Positions 37,109-46,452 of a stretch of DNA of 64,000 nt are shown piece by piece. This stretch comes from Latilactobacillus fuchuensis DSM 14340 = JCM 11249 (GTDB lineage Bacteria; Bacillota; Bacilli; Lactobacillales; Lactobacillaceae). The notes beneath the pieces were generated by a model that saw only the letters and a list, made by a program, of their open reading frames with translations, had not been told where the DNA came from and ran no database searches. The translations under genes were made by a program, and so were the position numbers. Location of the stretch: the NCBI RefSeq assembly GCF_000615805.1, contig NZ_BAMJ01000003.1, forward strand, positions 1-64,000, given 5' to 3'. Position 1 is the first letter of the stretch, and each line of letters begins with the position of its first letter.

Positions 37109-39280
37109 CTAGATGGTACAGCTTTCACAAGCGTTCGCGCCAACTTCATTTTCATCATCAGTGTATGTCCGGATGTAGTAAATTGATTTAATGCCTTTGT
37201 GATGTGCATAGTTTCTTAAGATGTTTAAATCACGGGTCGTCATCTTATCCGTACGGCCATCTTTCCATTCGTATAAACCAGCTGGAATCGTTGAACGCAT
37301 GAAGAGGGTCATACTCATGCCTTGATCGACGTGCTTTTGAGCAGCGGCGTAGATATCAATCACTTTACGCATATCGATGTCGTAGGCTGATTCATAAAAC
37401 GGCATCGTTTCGTTTGAAAGACCAGGAGCTGGATAGTAAATCGTCCCAATTTTCTTTTCTTGGCGGTCTTCAACGCGGTTGACAATTGGTTGGAGGCTAG
37501 CAGAGGTATCGTTAATGTATGAAATTGAACCATTTGGTGCAACGGCTAAACGGTTTTGATGGTATAAACCGTCCGCCATAATGGCATCGCGTAAAGCTAT
37601 CCAATCCGCTTTAGTGGGGATGAAGATGCCTTCAAAGAGGGTTTTAACTTGTGTTGATTGTGGGGCCCAGTCTTCATTCAGGTATTGGTCGAAATAAGTG
37701 CCATCAGCATATTTGCTCTTATCAAAGTTGGCAAAGGTTTCATGGCGTTCTTTCGCAATCTTATTCGAAGCCACGAGGGTCCAATAGTTGAGTAACATGA
37801 AATAATTGCTGGTAAAGTCGATTGATTCAGGTGAGCCGTACAACATTTGGTGAGTCGCAAAATAGGTATGCAAGCCCATACCACCCAAACCGATGGTGTG
37901 AGCGAGTTCGTTACCATGCGCCACTGAAGGCACCACATCGATATCCGAATGATCCGTGACGTAAGTCAAGGCGCGGACCATGGCTTCGATTGAATGCCCA
38001 AAATCAGGTGACGTCATCATATTGGGGATGTTCGTCGAACCTAAGTTACAGCTAATATCAGTCCCTAAGACGTCATATTCTTGACGGTTATTGATTTGTG
38101 AAGGGGTTTGAACTTGTAAGACTTCTGAACAGAGGTTACTCATGATGATTTTACCATCAATTGGATTGGCTTTATTGGCCGTATCAATATTGACGATGTA
38201 CGGATAACCGGATTCTTGTTGTAATTTACTGATTTCATTTTCTAAATCACGGGCTTTAATCTTCGTTTTCTTAATTTGATCGTTAGCGACTAAATTATCG
38301 TATTCTTTGGTGATGTCGACGTATGAATAAGGGACACCGTATTCTTTCTCAACACCGTAAGGGCTGAAAAGATACATATCGGCATCGTTGGCAACCAGTT
38401 CGTAATACTTATCCGGCACGATTAAACCGAGTGACAGGGTCTTTAACCGGTACTTCTCATCCGCATTTTCCTTCTTAGCCCCCAAAAAGGCAATGACATC
38501 GGGATGGAAGGCGTTTAAATAAACGACACCGGCCCCTTGACGTTGGCCGAGTTGGTTAGAATATGAGAATGAATCCTCCAATAATTTCATGACCGGTAAG
38601 ACACCACTAGCAGCGCCATCAATCCCTTTAATCGGATCACCAGCACCACGTAAGTTAGACAGGCTAATCCCAACGCCGCCACCAATTCGGGATAATTCGA
38701 GTGCGGAATTAATCGTCCGGCCGATGGAGTTCATATCATCGGTTGTTTGGAGTAAGAAACACGAAACCAATTCGCCCCGGCGTGAACGGCCGGCGTTTAA
38801 GAAGCTAGGGGTGGCCGGTTGGTAACGTTGATGCACCATTTCGTCTGCTAGATTCATGGCTAAAGTTTCATCGCCATCTGCGAAATACAAAGCGTTGACG
38901 AAAATCCGGTCTTTAAAATCTTCTAAATAGAAACCATTATCGTTTGTTTTCAAAGCATATTGTGCGTAAAATTTATAGGCAGCCATGAAAGATTTGAAAT
39001 GGAAGTCTTGGTCAATCAAATACTGATTAAGTTGTTCCATAAAAGTGATTGAATAAGCTTTAAGAAAATCAGCTTCATAATAGTTTTCAGTCACTAAATA
39101 ATCTAGACGATCTTGAAGGGACTTAAAAGTCACCATATTAGGTTGCACATTTTGTTCTAGAAAAGCATCGAGCGCTTCTTGATCCTTATGTAACGGAATT
39201 TGACCGTCAACCGGAATATTAATTTGATTATTGAGTTCATAATAGGTGACATCTTCAGTACGGATTTCTTTTAAAGACAT
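37109..39280 (-). CDS. nrdE: Class Ib ribonucleotide reductase, large (R1E) subunit
   Basis: The catalytic subunit reducing ribonucleoside diphosphates, 723 aa. It lacks the N-terminal ATP cone of class Ia enzymes, as expected for NrdE. The active site contains the cysteine in ELVSCFLLQT near 169, SLSNLRGAGDPI near 206, the loop with NLCSEV near 386 and the conserved GSISYINDTSASLQPI near 587. The C-terminal tail ends in CESCTI, the redox-active CxxC served by NrdH. The ribosome site is weak, which may relate to the upstream hairpin between nrdH and nrdE. Confidence 0.96.
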   Translation of the reverse strand: MSLKEIRTEDVTYYELNNQINIPVDGQIPLHKDQEALDAFLEQNVQPNMVTFKSLQDRLDYLVTENYYEADFLKAYSITFMEQLNQYLIDQDFHFKSFMAAYKFYAQYALKTNDNGFYLEDFKDRIFVNALYFADGDETLAMNLADEMVHQRYQPATPSFLNAGRSRRGELVSCFLLQTTDDMNSIGRTINSALELSRIGGGVGISLSNLRGAGDPIKGIDGAASGVLPVMKLLEDSFSYSNQLGQRQGAGVVYLNAFHPDVIAFLGAKKENADEKYRLKTLSLGLIVPDKYYELVANDADMYLFSPYGVEKEYGVPYSYVDITKEYDNLVANDQIKKTKIKARDLENEISKLQQESGYPYIVNIDTANKANPIDGKIIMSNLCSEVLQVQTPSQINNRQEYDVLGTDISCNLGSTNIPNMMTSPDFGHSIEAMVRALTYVTDHSDIDVVPSVAHGNELAHTIGLGGMGLHTYFATHQMLYGSPESIDFTSNYFMLLNYWTLVASNKIAKERHETFANFDKSKYADGTYFDQYLNEDWAPQSTQVKTLFEGIFIPTKADWIALRDAIMADGLYHQNRLAVAPNGSISYINDTSASLQPIVNRVEDRQEKKIGTIYYPAPGLSNETMPFYESAYDIDMRKVIDIYAAAQKHVDQGMSMTLFMRSTIPAGLYEWKDGRTDKMTTRDLNILRNYAHHKGIKSIYYIRTYTDDENEVGANACESCTI

Positions 39281-39325
39281 TGTTAAGCACCACTTTCTGC
39301 AAAATTAAGGTTTAAAAAAAGGGAA

Positions 39326-39352
39326 AGACTAACTCTAGGGACGAGTTAGTCT
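39326..39352 (-). terminator. Hairpin between nrdH and nrdE
   Basis: On the minus strand AGACTAACTC and GAGTTAGTCT form a perfect 10-bp stem, followed by TTTCCC and then seven Ts. It lies inside the operon and could act as a partial terminator or an RNA stability element that raises nrdH expression over nrdE. Confidence 0.6.
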
Positions 39353-39372
39353 AACAAAAAATAAAGCGCCTA

Positions 39373-39603
39373 TTAGATGGCTAATTTTTGTAATTCAGCG
39401 GGTCTGAAACCAGAAAAGCTATCAATCCCATCAGCTTCTAATACGGGAACGGCTTGAAAACCGTTTTCGCGTAAGTAATCAATATATTGAGGGTCGTCGT
39501 TAATGTTATGTTCAACGAAAGTGACATCGTGTGTCTCCAAAAAGTGTTTCGTCATCCGACATTGGGGACAACCGTTCTTAGTGTATAATGTAATGTTTGC
39601 CAT
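39373..39603 (-). CDS. nrdH: NrdH redoxin (glutaredoxin-like)
   Basis: Electron donor to class Ib ribonucleotide reductase, 76 aa. The redox motif is CPQC at about residues 10-13, followed by RMTKHFLE, the NrdH signature. The C-terminal FSGFRPAELQKLA near 61-73 is the typical thioredoxin reductase docking segment. The start at 39603 gives the usual family N-terminus; an in-frame ATG two codons upstream, at 39609, has a GGGAG site four bases away and is also possible. It is the first gene of the operon; nrdI is absent between nrdH and nrdE. Confidence 0.93.
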   Translation of the reverse strand: MANITLYTKNGCPQCRMTKHFLETHDVTFVEHNINDDPQYIDYLRENGFQAVPVLEADGIDSFSGFRPAELQKLAI

Positions 39604-39924
39604 GATCATTTAACTCCCTTGAAGAATCTAATTAATAAAATTAGTATACCGTTTCGAAAATGAAGTTGCAATGATTTAATGCTAGATGTTGTGTTTAAAT
39701 GAAAAACAGCCCCTATAACTAGGGGCTGTTGCCGAATGATTAATTGAATCACACGTGAACTGTTCACTTATAAAGTTAACCATAATCACTACTAAAGTCA
39801 ATGGCTATTTTGTGGGTTAAACGCATAACAATTCATTAACCCGCGTGGGACTAACGTTTGATTTTAAATAAAAAATGTTGGACAACTTAATGACTGACAA
39901 CTTAAATAGTTTTACCCGAACGTT
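39604..39924. other. Intergenic region between cls and nrdH
   Basis: About 320 bases without a supportable gene. The left end holds the nrdH promoter: on the minus strand, TATACT lies near 39645. Farther from nrdH, near 39690 on the minus strand, there is an ACACAACATCTAGCAT sequence loosely like an NrdR box. A terminator for cls lies at 39702-39730. The remaining 190 bases contain A/T-rich sequence with no feature I can name. Confidence 0.5.
39702..39730 (-). terminator. Terminator of cls
   Basis: On the minus strand AACAGCCCCT and AGGGGCTGTT form a 10-bp stem followed by TTTTTC. It lies about 195 bases downstream of the cls stop codon, which is unusually far. Confidence 0.75.
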
Positions 39925-41382
39925 TTATAAAATGGGGGAGAGTAATCGTGAAAATTTCTGTTTAAAACGAATCCATTTAGATTGTTGGGCGATAATCTCA
40001 TCGGTTAGCAATTGCGCGTGTTGCATATCAGCTTTGTATATCGTTTCGAGTTGCGCGGCGACTTTCGGATCGTAAATAAAGGCGTTGGCTTCAAAATTGA
40101 GTTTAAAGCTCCGAATATCCATGTTGGCCGAACCAATCGTACTGATATGACCGTCCATCACAACCGTTTTAGCGTGCAAAAAACCATTTTGATAACTATA
40201 GATTTTAACCCCAGTTGCGTGTAACAGTTGACTATAATATTGCGTTGCGCGGTAGATGAACGGATGATCTGGCATATTCGGAACCATGATCCGCACGTCG
40301 ACACCAGACATCGCAGCCGTCGTTAGCGCATCAATGATACTATCATCTGGAACCAAATAAGGCGTTTGAATCCAAAGACGTTTTTTAGCGGTACTAATCA
40401 TTTTCAAATAGCCGAGTTTAATTTGTTCGTCAAGTTTATCCGGCCCACTGGAAACAATTTGCATCGCAGCCGACCCCCGTTTAGAGGCAACTTCTTTTGG
40501 AAATAGATCATTAGAATAGGGGAGTTGCACGTTAGATTCAACACTCGCGTTCCAGTCCATTAAAAAACGAACCTGTAACGCTAATACGGCATTCCCCGTG
40601 ACCCGCATATGCGTATCGCGCCAATTACCAAATTTATGACTGCGACCCAGATATTGATCACCGACGTTAAAACCACCGATGTAACCAATATTACTATCGA
40701 CGACCACCACTTTACGATGATCGCGGAAATTTAGCCGAAAATCGGTGATTGAATGTTTAGAACTGAAGAAGGTGTGGGCGTGACCGCCAGCTTCTTCGAG
40801 CGGGCGCCACCATTTCTGGCTTGCGCCTTGAGAACCCCAAGCATCGTATAAGACGTTAACGGTGACGCCGGCGTTTGCTTTTTCAACTAACAATTTTTGT
40901 AAGTCATTGCCGATTTGATCGTTGTAGATGGTGTAATATTCGATATGGATACTTTTTTGAGCTTGGCGAATATCGTTGAATAGGGCCGCGAATTTTTCTT
41001 GGCCCTCCGTGTACAACGTCACGTGGTTGTCCTTTAAGACGGGGGCGTTATTAATATTTAAAAATAAATTGACCATTTCTGTTGCTTCACTCGAAAGCAT
41101 CTTTTTAGGCAATAATTCATTTTTACGATTTTCTTGACGTTGAATATCAACCAACGCCAAAATCCCATCGTTAATCTGAGACTGACTTTGGAAAATCTTT
41201 TTACGCGATAACCCACGACCGGTGAAGAGGTATAAAATAAAGCCGCCGACCGGTAATAACATCAAGACTAATAACCAAGCCCACGTTGCGGCGATGTCCC
41301 GTGGCTGCCGTAAAACGGTAATAATGGCGAGGACTGCATTGATAAAAATAATTAAAGTTGTTATTTCTGCTAATAATGCCAA
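39925..41382 (-). CDS. cls: Cardiolipin synthase (phospholipase D family)
   Basis: Joins two phosphatidylglycerol molecules into cardiolipin at the membrane. It has 485 aa, the usual length. Two N-terminal membrane segments lie at about 4-24 and 36-56. The two HKD motifs are DHRKVVVVDSNIGYIGGFN near 219-237 and HAKTVVMDGHISTIGSAN near 399-416. The connecting EYYTIYNDQIG near 148 is also typical. It is a single gene diverging from the EbsA-like gene. No ATP-binding or other fusion is present. Confidence 0.94.
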   Translation of the reverse strand: MALLAEITTLIIFINAVLAIITVLRQPRDIAATWAWLLVLMLLPVGGFILYLFTGRGLSRKKIFQSQSQINDGILALVDIQRQENRKNELLPKKMLSSEATEMVNLFLNINNAPVLKDNHVTLYTEGQEKFAALFNDIRQAQKSIHIEYYTIYNDQIGNDLQKLLVEKANAGVTVNVLYDAWGSQGASQKWWRPLEEAGGHAHTFFSSKHSITDFRLNFRDHRKVVVVDSNIGYIGGFNVGDQYLGRSHKFGNWRDTHMRVTGNAVLALQVRFLMDWNASVESNVQLPYSNDLFPKEVASKRGSAAMQIVSSGPDKLDEQIKLGYLKMISTAKKRLWIQTPYLVPDDSIIDALTTAAMSGVDVRIMVPNMPDHPFIYRATQYYSQLLHATGVKIYSYQNGFLHAKTVVMDGHISTIGSANMDIRSFKLNFEANAFIYDPKVAAQLETIYKADMQHAQLLTDEIIAQQSKWIRFKQKFSRLLSPIL

Positions 41383-41611
41383 ATGATCACTCCTAAAATT
41401 CGATTAAGCTTCTTGAGTAGTTTACTAAATATGTCGCCAAAAGGCTATTACTTAGGTTAATGGTGGTAGTTGATTGTTAAATGGGACTAAGCGGCAATTG
41501 ATTCGATGGGAGGGTCCTGCGTTAAAGTTTAATCATTCTTAAAGAATTGCGCCAATCCACTGACAAGTCAGTAATGATAATGGTACTATTAAAACACTAA
41601 GGAGTGTGCTC

Positions 41612-42022
41612 ATGCAAAAATCGCTAACAATCCGCTACCAACCAGGTTACGCTTATTTTATCACGACGTGGTCTTGGATTGGCTTTATCTATCTATTAGC
41701 CTTAATTATCCAACTCGAACTTATCAATTTAAATTGGCAATCGATGACGATTGCGCTCATTGCGGTTATTTTAACCATCATTAATATCTTGGGCTATCAA
41801 GTAACGATTACCTCAGAAGCAATCCATTTAAAACGGCCAGTGTTTAAACGGCACCGCACAATTGAGCGTGAGAAGCTGACGCAAATTGCGGTCCAAAAGC
41901 ATGGCCTTTTGATAACAACGACAGAATTAGACTATCAACCTGAGCAATTATTGCTTCAGCCTAAAGATAAACAACAATTAGTGGCAACGCTAAAAGCAGC
42001 TGGCTGGCCAATTGTTGAATAA
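41612..42022 (+). CDS. EbsA-like small membrane protein
   Basis: A 136 aa protein with two membrane segments at about residues 15-36 and 43-62, then a soluble domain of about 70 residues with alternating beta-type pattern (VTITSEAIHLKRP, ITTTELDYQPEQLLL) reminiscent of a bacterial PH domain. It resembles EbsA-type proteins of enterococci and lactobacilli, whose name comes from enterococcal aggregation-substance work; the molecular function is not known. ATG 41612 is chosen because TAAGGAG lies seven bases upstream. It is a single gene ending at a bidirectional terminator. Confidence 0.6.
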   Translation: MQKSLTIRYQPGYAYFITTWSWIGFIYLLALIIQLELINLNWQSMTIALIAVILTIINILGYQVTITSEAIHLKRPVFKRHRTIEREKLTQIAVQKHGLLITTTELDYQPEQLLLQPKDKQQLVATLKAAGWPIVE

Positions 42023-42038
42023 GCGAATCAGACATCAA

Positions 42039-42079
42039 AAATAGGCAACGCATCCAATTTAAGGATGCGTTGCCTATTT
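42039..42079. terminator. Bidirectional terminator between the ebsA-like and csp genes
   Basis: Arms 42039-42055 and 42063-42079 form a perfect 17-bp stem around a 7-base loop, with A and T runs on the outside. Confidence 0.9.
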
Positions 42080-42112
42080 ACGTACGCTAATGAATTCTTA
42101 ATTAATTATGAG

Positions 42113-42328
42113 TTAGTCTTGTGGGGTTTCAATTTTTTGGACATTGGCCGCTTGTAATCCGCGGGCGCCTTCTTTGACGTCGAATAAAACCACATCATCT
42201 TTATTGAGGGACTTATAGCCGTCGGTCTGGATTGCGGTAAAATGAACGAAAATTTCCTCATCATCTTGGTAACTGATGAAGCCGTACCCCTTAGCATTGC
42301 TAAACCATTTCACGATTCCTCGTTCCAT
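42113..42328 (-). CDS. Cold shock domain protein (CspA family)
   Basis: A 71 aa single cold-shock domain that binds single-stranded RNA and DNA. RNP1 is KGYGFISY near residues 13-20 and RNP2 is EIFVHFTAI near 25-33. It is more acidic and diverged than the main CspA ([13 protein letters not shown] instead of the common GPQA), so it may be a secondary paralogue. ATG 42328 follows AAGGAGGG; an in-frame GTG one codon upstream is unlikely. It diverges from fhs. Confidence 0.92.
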   Translation of the reverse strand: MERGIVKWFSNAKGYGFISYQDDEEIFVHFTAIQTDGYKSLNKDDVVLFDVKEGARGLQAANVQKIETPQD

Positions 42329-42484
42329 CACAATCCCTCCTTAAAATCCACGCATTAATCGCGCACCTTTATTCTACCACGCTGGATAGTAACTGTCGAA
42401 GATAAACTTTATTGAAACTAATCTGCCAATTCCGTACGAAATCGGCTATAATATGTTTATCGTCAATAAAAGGAGTGGGTCAGC

Positions 42485-44156
42485 ATGTCAGATATCCAAA
42501 TTGCACAGGAAAACGAAGCGCATGAAATCAAACCAATTACGCAATTGCCGAACAAATCGGTTTAGAAACCGCGGAATTGGAACAATACGGACCTTATAAA
42601 GCAAAAGTTAATTTTAAAGCGATTCAACGTTTGAATCAACAAGCAGATGGTCAGTTAGTCTTAGTCACATCGATTAACCCGACACCAGCCGGCGAAGGTA
42701 AATCAACCGTGACCGTCGGATTAGGCGATGCGTTACGCCAATTAGACAAGTCCGCCGTAATCGCCTTACGTGAACCGTCATTAGGCCCAGTGATGGGGAT
42801 GAAAGGTGGCGCAACCGGTGGTGGCTACGCACAAGTCGTTCCAATGGAAGATATTAATCTCCATTTTACCGGTGACATGCACGCCTTAACGTCAGCTGTT
42901 AACACTTTAGCGGCTTTAATTGATAATCATATCCAACAGGGCAACGTTTTAAACATTGATCCCCGCCGGATTATTTGGAAACGGGCGTTAGATATCAACG
43001 ACCGGGCACTACGCCAAGTGGTCATTGGTTTGGGTGGACCAGTGCAAGGGATGCCAAGACAGGACGGCTTTGACATCACGGTCGCCAGTGAATTGATGGC
43101 CATTCTTTGTTTGGCAACCGATATCACCGATTTAAAGGCCCGGATTAGTCGGATTGTGATTGGCTATAATTTTGACCGCCAACCAGTGACTGTCGCTGAT
43201 TTAAAAGTGACTGGCGCTATCGCGATGTTATTAAAAGATGCCTTAAAACCCAATCTAGTGCAAACGCTTGAACACACACCGGCGTTAGTCCACGGCGGCC
43301 CGTTCGCCAATATTGCGCACGGCTGTAACAGTATTCTAGCGACCCAAACGGCTCTAAAACTCGGCGATATTGCCATTACCGAAGCTGGTTTTGGGGCTGA
43401 TTTAGGCGCTGAAAAATTCTTAGATATTAAAGTCCCACAATTGGGTAAAACACCAGATGCAATCGTCATCGTTGCCACAATTCGGGCCTTGAAATATAAC
43501 GGCGGAGTCGCTTTGACTGATTTAACCACTGAAAATTTAGGCGCGTTAGAAACGGGCTTTAGCAATTTAGCGAAACACATCGCCAACATGCAACGTTATG
43601 GTGTGCCAGTCGTTGTTGCGGTCAACGAATTTACCAGCGATACTGAAGCTGAAATTAACTTATTGCAGGAACTTTGCGAACAAAAAGGTGTTAAAGCCGT
43701 TGAAACTAGTGTCTGGGCGAACGGCGGACAAGGTGGTTTGGCGTTGGCTCATGAAGTGCTCGCTGCACTGGATCAACCGAAAGACTTCCAACCCTTATAT
43801 GATGCTCAAGCAGACATCAAAACCAAACTCAACACGATTGTGACCGAAATCTACGGTGGCCGTGAAGTGGTCTTTGAAGGCAAAGCATCAATCAATTGAA
43901 ACAAATTGAAAAGAACGGTTGGGGCCAGTTACCGGTCTGCATCGCTAAAACGCAATATTCATTATCGGATAATCCGAAAGCCTTAGGCGCACCAACCGAT
44001 TTCACCGTGCATGTCCGTGAATTAATTCCGAAACTAGGGGCTGGTTTTATCGTCGCAATGACCGGGGCCGTTTTGACCATGCCAGGTCTACCGAAAAAAC
44101 CGGCTGCGTTAAACATGGATGTCACTGCGGACGGTCAAATTTCAGGGTTATTCTAA
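42485..44156 (+). pseudogene. fhs: Formate-tetrahydrofolate ligase, two apparent 1-base deletions
   Basis: Makes 10-formyltetrahydrofolate from formate with ATP in one-carbon metabolism. The composite length is about 557 aa, full size. The frame breaks near 42543 (CAATT where CAAATT restores the frame) and near 43889 (one base needed before AATCAATTG). The reading frames are 42485 to about 42565, 42577-43899 and 43896-44156. The P-loop [32 protein letters not shown], and the C-terminal [15 protein letters not shown] and [12 protein letters not shown] are all intact. AAAGGAG precedes the ATG and TATAAT lies near 42449. Because every catalytic block is conserved, base-calling errors are the likely cause. 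Confidence 0.92.
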
Positions 44157-44225
44157 TGTTCGAAATTGATTGACATCAGTGCCGTTTTTAAGGACAATGT
44201 TAATCAGTACGAATAGGGGGAAACC

Positions 44226-44681
44226 GTGGTGTTATATTTAATTTTAGTTTTTTTAGTAATTGGTAGCGATCAACTACTAAAGAGCTGGGTGGTTGGCCAT
44301 CTTAGTTTTGGTGCTTTCAAAACAATCGTGCCCAATGTTTTTGGGTTAACGTATGTTCAAAACGATGGTGCTGCTTGGAGTATTCTACGCGGACAACAAT
44401 GGTTCTTCTATCTGGTCACCATCGTGGCAGTTGGTGTGATTGGGTACTTATTTTACACCTCTGAGCGGTCTGAAAGATTATATCGCACGGGCTTAGCTTT
44501 AATGCTAGCTGGTGCGCTTGGGAATTTTATTGATCGGTTACATTTAAAGTACGTTGTTGATATGTTCCAACTAGATTTTATTAATTTTCCAATCTTTAAC
44601 ATTGCAGATATGGCGTTGACTTTCGGCGTAATCTGCGTGTTGATCGCAATTATGGTGAAAGAGAAAGTGACTCATGACTGA
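44226..44681 (+). CDS. lspA: Signal peptidase II (prolipoprotein signal peptidase)
   Basis: Cleaves the signal peptide of lipid-modified prolipoproteins in the membrane. It has 151 aa and four membrane segments. The catalytic aspartates lie in GALGNFIDRL near residues 98-107 and FNIADMALTFG near 123-133. The conserved asparagine is in YVQNDGAAWSIL near 44. The start is GTG 44226 or the next GTG at 44229, with AGGGGG upstream; the second has the better spacing. It overlaps the pseudouridine synthase gene by eight bases, the lspA-rluD pairing common in Firmicutes next to pyrR. Confidence 0.95.
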   Translation: MVLYLILVFLVIGSDQLLKSWVVGHLSFGAFKTIVPNVFGLTYVQNDGAAWSILRGQQWFFYLVTIVAVGVIGYLFYTSERSERLYRTGLALMLAGALGNFIDRLHLKYVVDMFQLDFINFPIFNIADMALTFGVICVLIAIMVKEKVTHD

Positions 44682-45578
44682 AAAAAAACAAGTAACAATT
44701 ACAACTGAAACGGGCCGAATTGATAAGGTATTGCCGCAATTATTAGCAGATTATTCGCGGTCACAAATTCAACAATGGTTCAAAAAAGACTTGGTGCAAG
44801 TCAATCAAAAGCCTTGTAAAGCTAAATACAAAGTCGCTGAAAACGACATTGTGACGATTGAAATTCCAGATCCGGTCGAACTTGATTTGGTGCCCGAAGA
44901 TATTCCGTTAGATATCGTCTATGAAGATGATCAAGTATTAGTCGTCAATAAACCACAAGGGATGGTCGTCCATCCGTCAGCGGGGCATCCCAATGGCACG
45001 TTAGTCAATGCGTTATTAGCCCACACGCCATTATCCGAAATTAACGGCGTGTTCCGGCCGGGGATTGTCCACCGAATTGATAAAGACACTTCTGGTTTAT
45101 TGATGGTCGCTAAAACCAATGAAGCCCACGAATCGTTATCGGCTCAATTAAAAGCGAAATCGAATCTGCGCGAATACGTGGCGTTAGTCCACGGTAATTT
45201 CGAAGAAGATGAAGCACGATTGATGCGCCAATCGGCCGTTCAAAAGTTGATCGGATGAAACAAGCGATTATTCCTGATGGTCGCCCAGCAGTCACTCATT
45301 TTAAGGTCGTCGAACGCTTTACCGATTTTACGTTGATTAAATGTCGACTAGAAACCGGGCGGACCCATCAAATTCGTGTCCATCTAGCGTATATCAACCG
45401 GCCAGTTGCGGGTGATCCGGTTTACGGACCACGCAAGACTTTGCCAGGTAAAGGCCAGTTTCTACACGCTGCTGTTTTAGGCTTCAAACACCCAATAACG
45501 GGTGAACAATTACAATTTGAAGCACCGTTACCCGCTATATTCGAAAGAACATTAACTCAATTACGCGAAAACAATTGA
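44674..45578 (+). pseudogene. RluD-family 23S rRNA/tRNA pseudouridine synthase, one apparent 1-base deletion
   Basis: The composite of 44674-45258 and 45255-45578 gives about 301 aa, the normal length. An S4 RNA-binding domain covers about residues 13-60 (KVLPQLLADYSRSQIQQW). The catalytic motif is HRIDKDTSGLLMVAKT near 132, with the active-site Asp. The C-terminal ETGRTHQIRVHL is intact. The frame breaks near 45215; adding one base there gives ATIDAPIGRSKVDRMKQ, a classic family segment. The closest Bacillus relative in this position is YlyB. Likely a sequence error rather than a null gene. Confidence 0.9.
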
Positions 45579-45630
45579 CATTTAGCAAGCGATTCGATAT
45601 GCTAATAGCAACATAAATAGAAACCTTTAA

Positions 45631-45735
45631 TTGGTCCCGTGAGGCCCAGAAGGTACGGTGAATAAGTGGTGACGGCGCAATGCGTCTAGCAAACCACAAC
45701 TGTAACCTCCTGGCCAACTGGTCAGGAGGTTTTTT
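45631..45735 (+). promoter_or_regulatory. PyrR-responsive attenuator 1 (pyr leader)
   Basis: A leader with the PyrR-binding-type element GTCCCGTGAGGCCC at about 45634-45647, an intermediate region that can form an antiterminator, and a terminator with arms AACCTCCTG (45704-45712) and CAGGAGGTT (45723-45731) plus a T run. PyrR bound to the RNA with UMP would favour the terminator and reduce pyr transcription when pyrimidines are ample. It lies directly before pyrR. Confidence 0.88.
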
Positions 45736-45757
45736 GTTTGGAAGGAGCGGGATGATT

Positions 45758-46300
45758 ATGACGAAAGAAGTTGTCGACAGTACGACTATGAAACGGGTTT
45801 TTACCCGCATCACGTACGAAATTATTGAACAAAACAAGGGGATTTCAGACCTTGTGCTAGTGGGCATTAAAACCCGCGGCGTCTTTATCGCTCATCGCAT
45901 TGCTAAACGCTTGGAACAACTAGAAGGGATTACATTGCCTGTTGGGACTTTGGACATTACCTTGTATCGTGATGACCAACATGATTTGAATTCGCAAAAC
46001 GAACCGCAAATTAATGGCAGTGATATTCCAGTCGATATCACAAACAAACACGTCATCTTAATTGACGATGTTTTGTATACGGGTCGGACAATTCGCGCAG
46101 CGCTCGATGCGTTGATGGATCTTGGTCGCCCTAAAAAAATCTCGTTAGCAGTTTTGGTCGATCGCGGTCATCGCGAATTACCAATTCGGCCAGATTTTGT
46201 CGGCAAAAATATTCCAACGGCTTTAACGGAACAAATTAAAGTTGCTATGGAAGAAATTGATCAACATGATGGCATTACAATTGAAAAATTAACTAAATAA
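45758..46300 (+). CDS. pyrR: Bifunctional pyr operon RNA-binding regulator/uracil phosphoribosyltransferase
   Basis: A 180 aa regulator of the phosphoribosyltransferase fold that binds the pyr leader RNAs in response to UMP and UTP. The PRPP-binding motif is [22 protein letters not shown] near residues 93-114. [16 protein letters not shown] near 38 and [10 protein letters not shown] near 68 are also family marks. ATG 45758 is used; ATG 45752 in frame lies only four bases from AAGGAG. It is the first gene of the pyr operon and lies between the two attenuators that it is expected to control. Confidence 0.95.
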   Translation: MTKEVVDSTTMKRVFTRITYEIIEQNKGISDLVLVGIKTRGVFIAHRIAKRLEQLEGITLPVGTLDITLYRDDQHDLNSQNEPQINGSDIPVDITNKHVILIDDVLYTGRTIRAALDALMDLGRPKKISLAVLVDRGHRELPIRPDFVGKNIPTALTEQIKVAMEEIDQHDGITIEKLTK

Positions 46301-46312
46301 TCATTAACCGTT

Positions 46313-46425
46313 TAATTGACTCCAGAGAGAGCAAAAGGGTTTGTTCGAAAGGATAGGGTGCGCGGCACGCTGTCCTTTCGGCAGGCAAAAGACACGCTCT
46401 CAAACTAGTAGCGTGTCTTTTTTTA
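46313..46425 (+). promoter_or_regulatory. PyrR-responsive attenuator 2 (pyrR-pyrP)
   Basis: A second leader with the element TCCAGAGAGAGC at 46321-46332, close to the Bacillus PyrR-binding consensus, then a GC-rich region able to pair with the terminator 5' arm, then arms AAAAGACACGCT (46387-46398) and AGCGTGTCTTTT (46410-46421) with a T run. It would add a second point of control before pyrP and the biosynthetic genes. Confidence 0.9.
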
Positions 46426-46452
46426 CGGATTAATAGTTGGAGGAAGCACAAT

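Noticed and set aside
39685-39700. NrdR box upstream of nrdH
   Set aside because: One loose match on the minus strand, without the paired second box at the expected spacing; too weak to list as a site.
42543-43899. Programmed -1 ribosomal frameshifting in fhs and other split genes
   Set aside because: No slippery heptamer with a downstream structure is seen at the break points, and these families are not known to use recoding.
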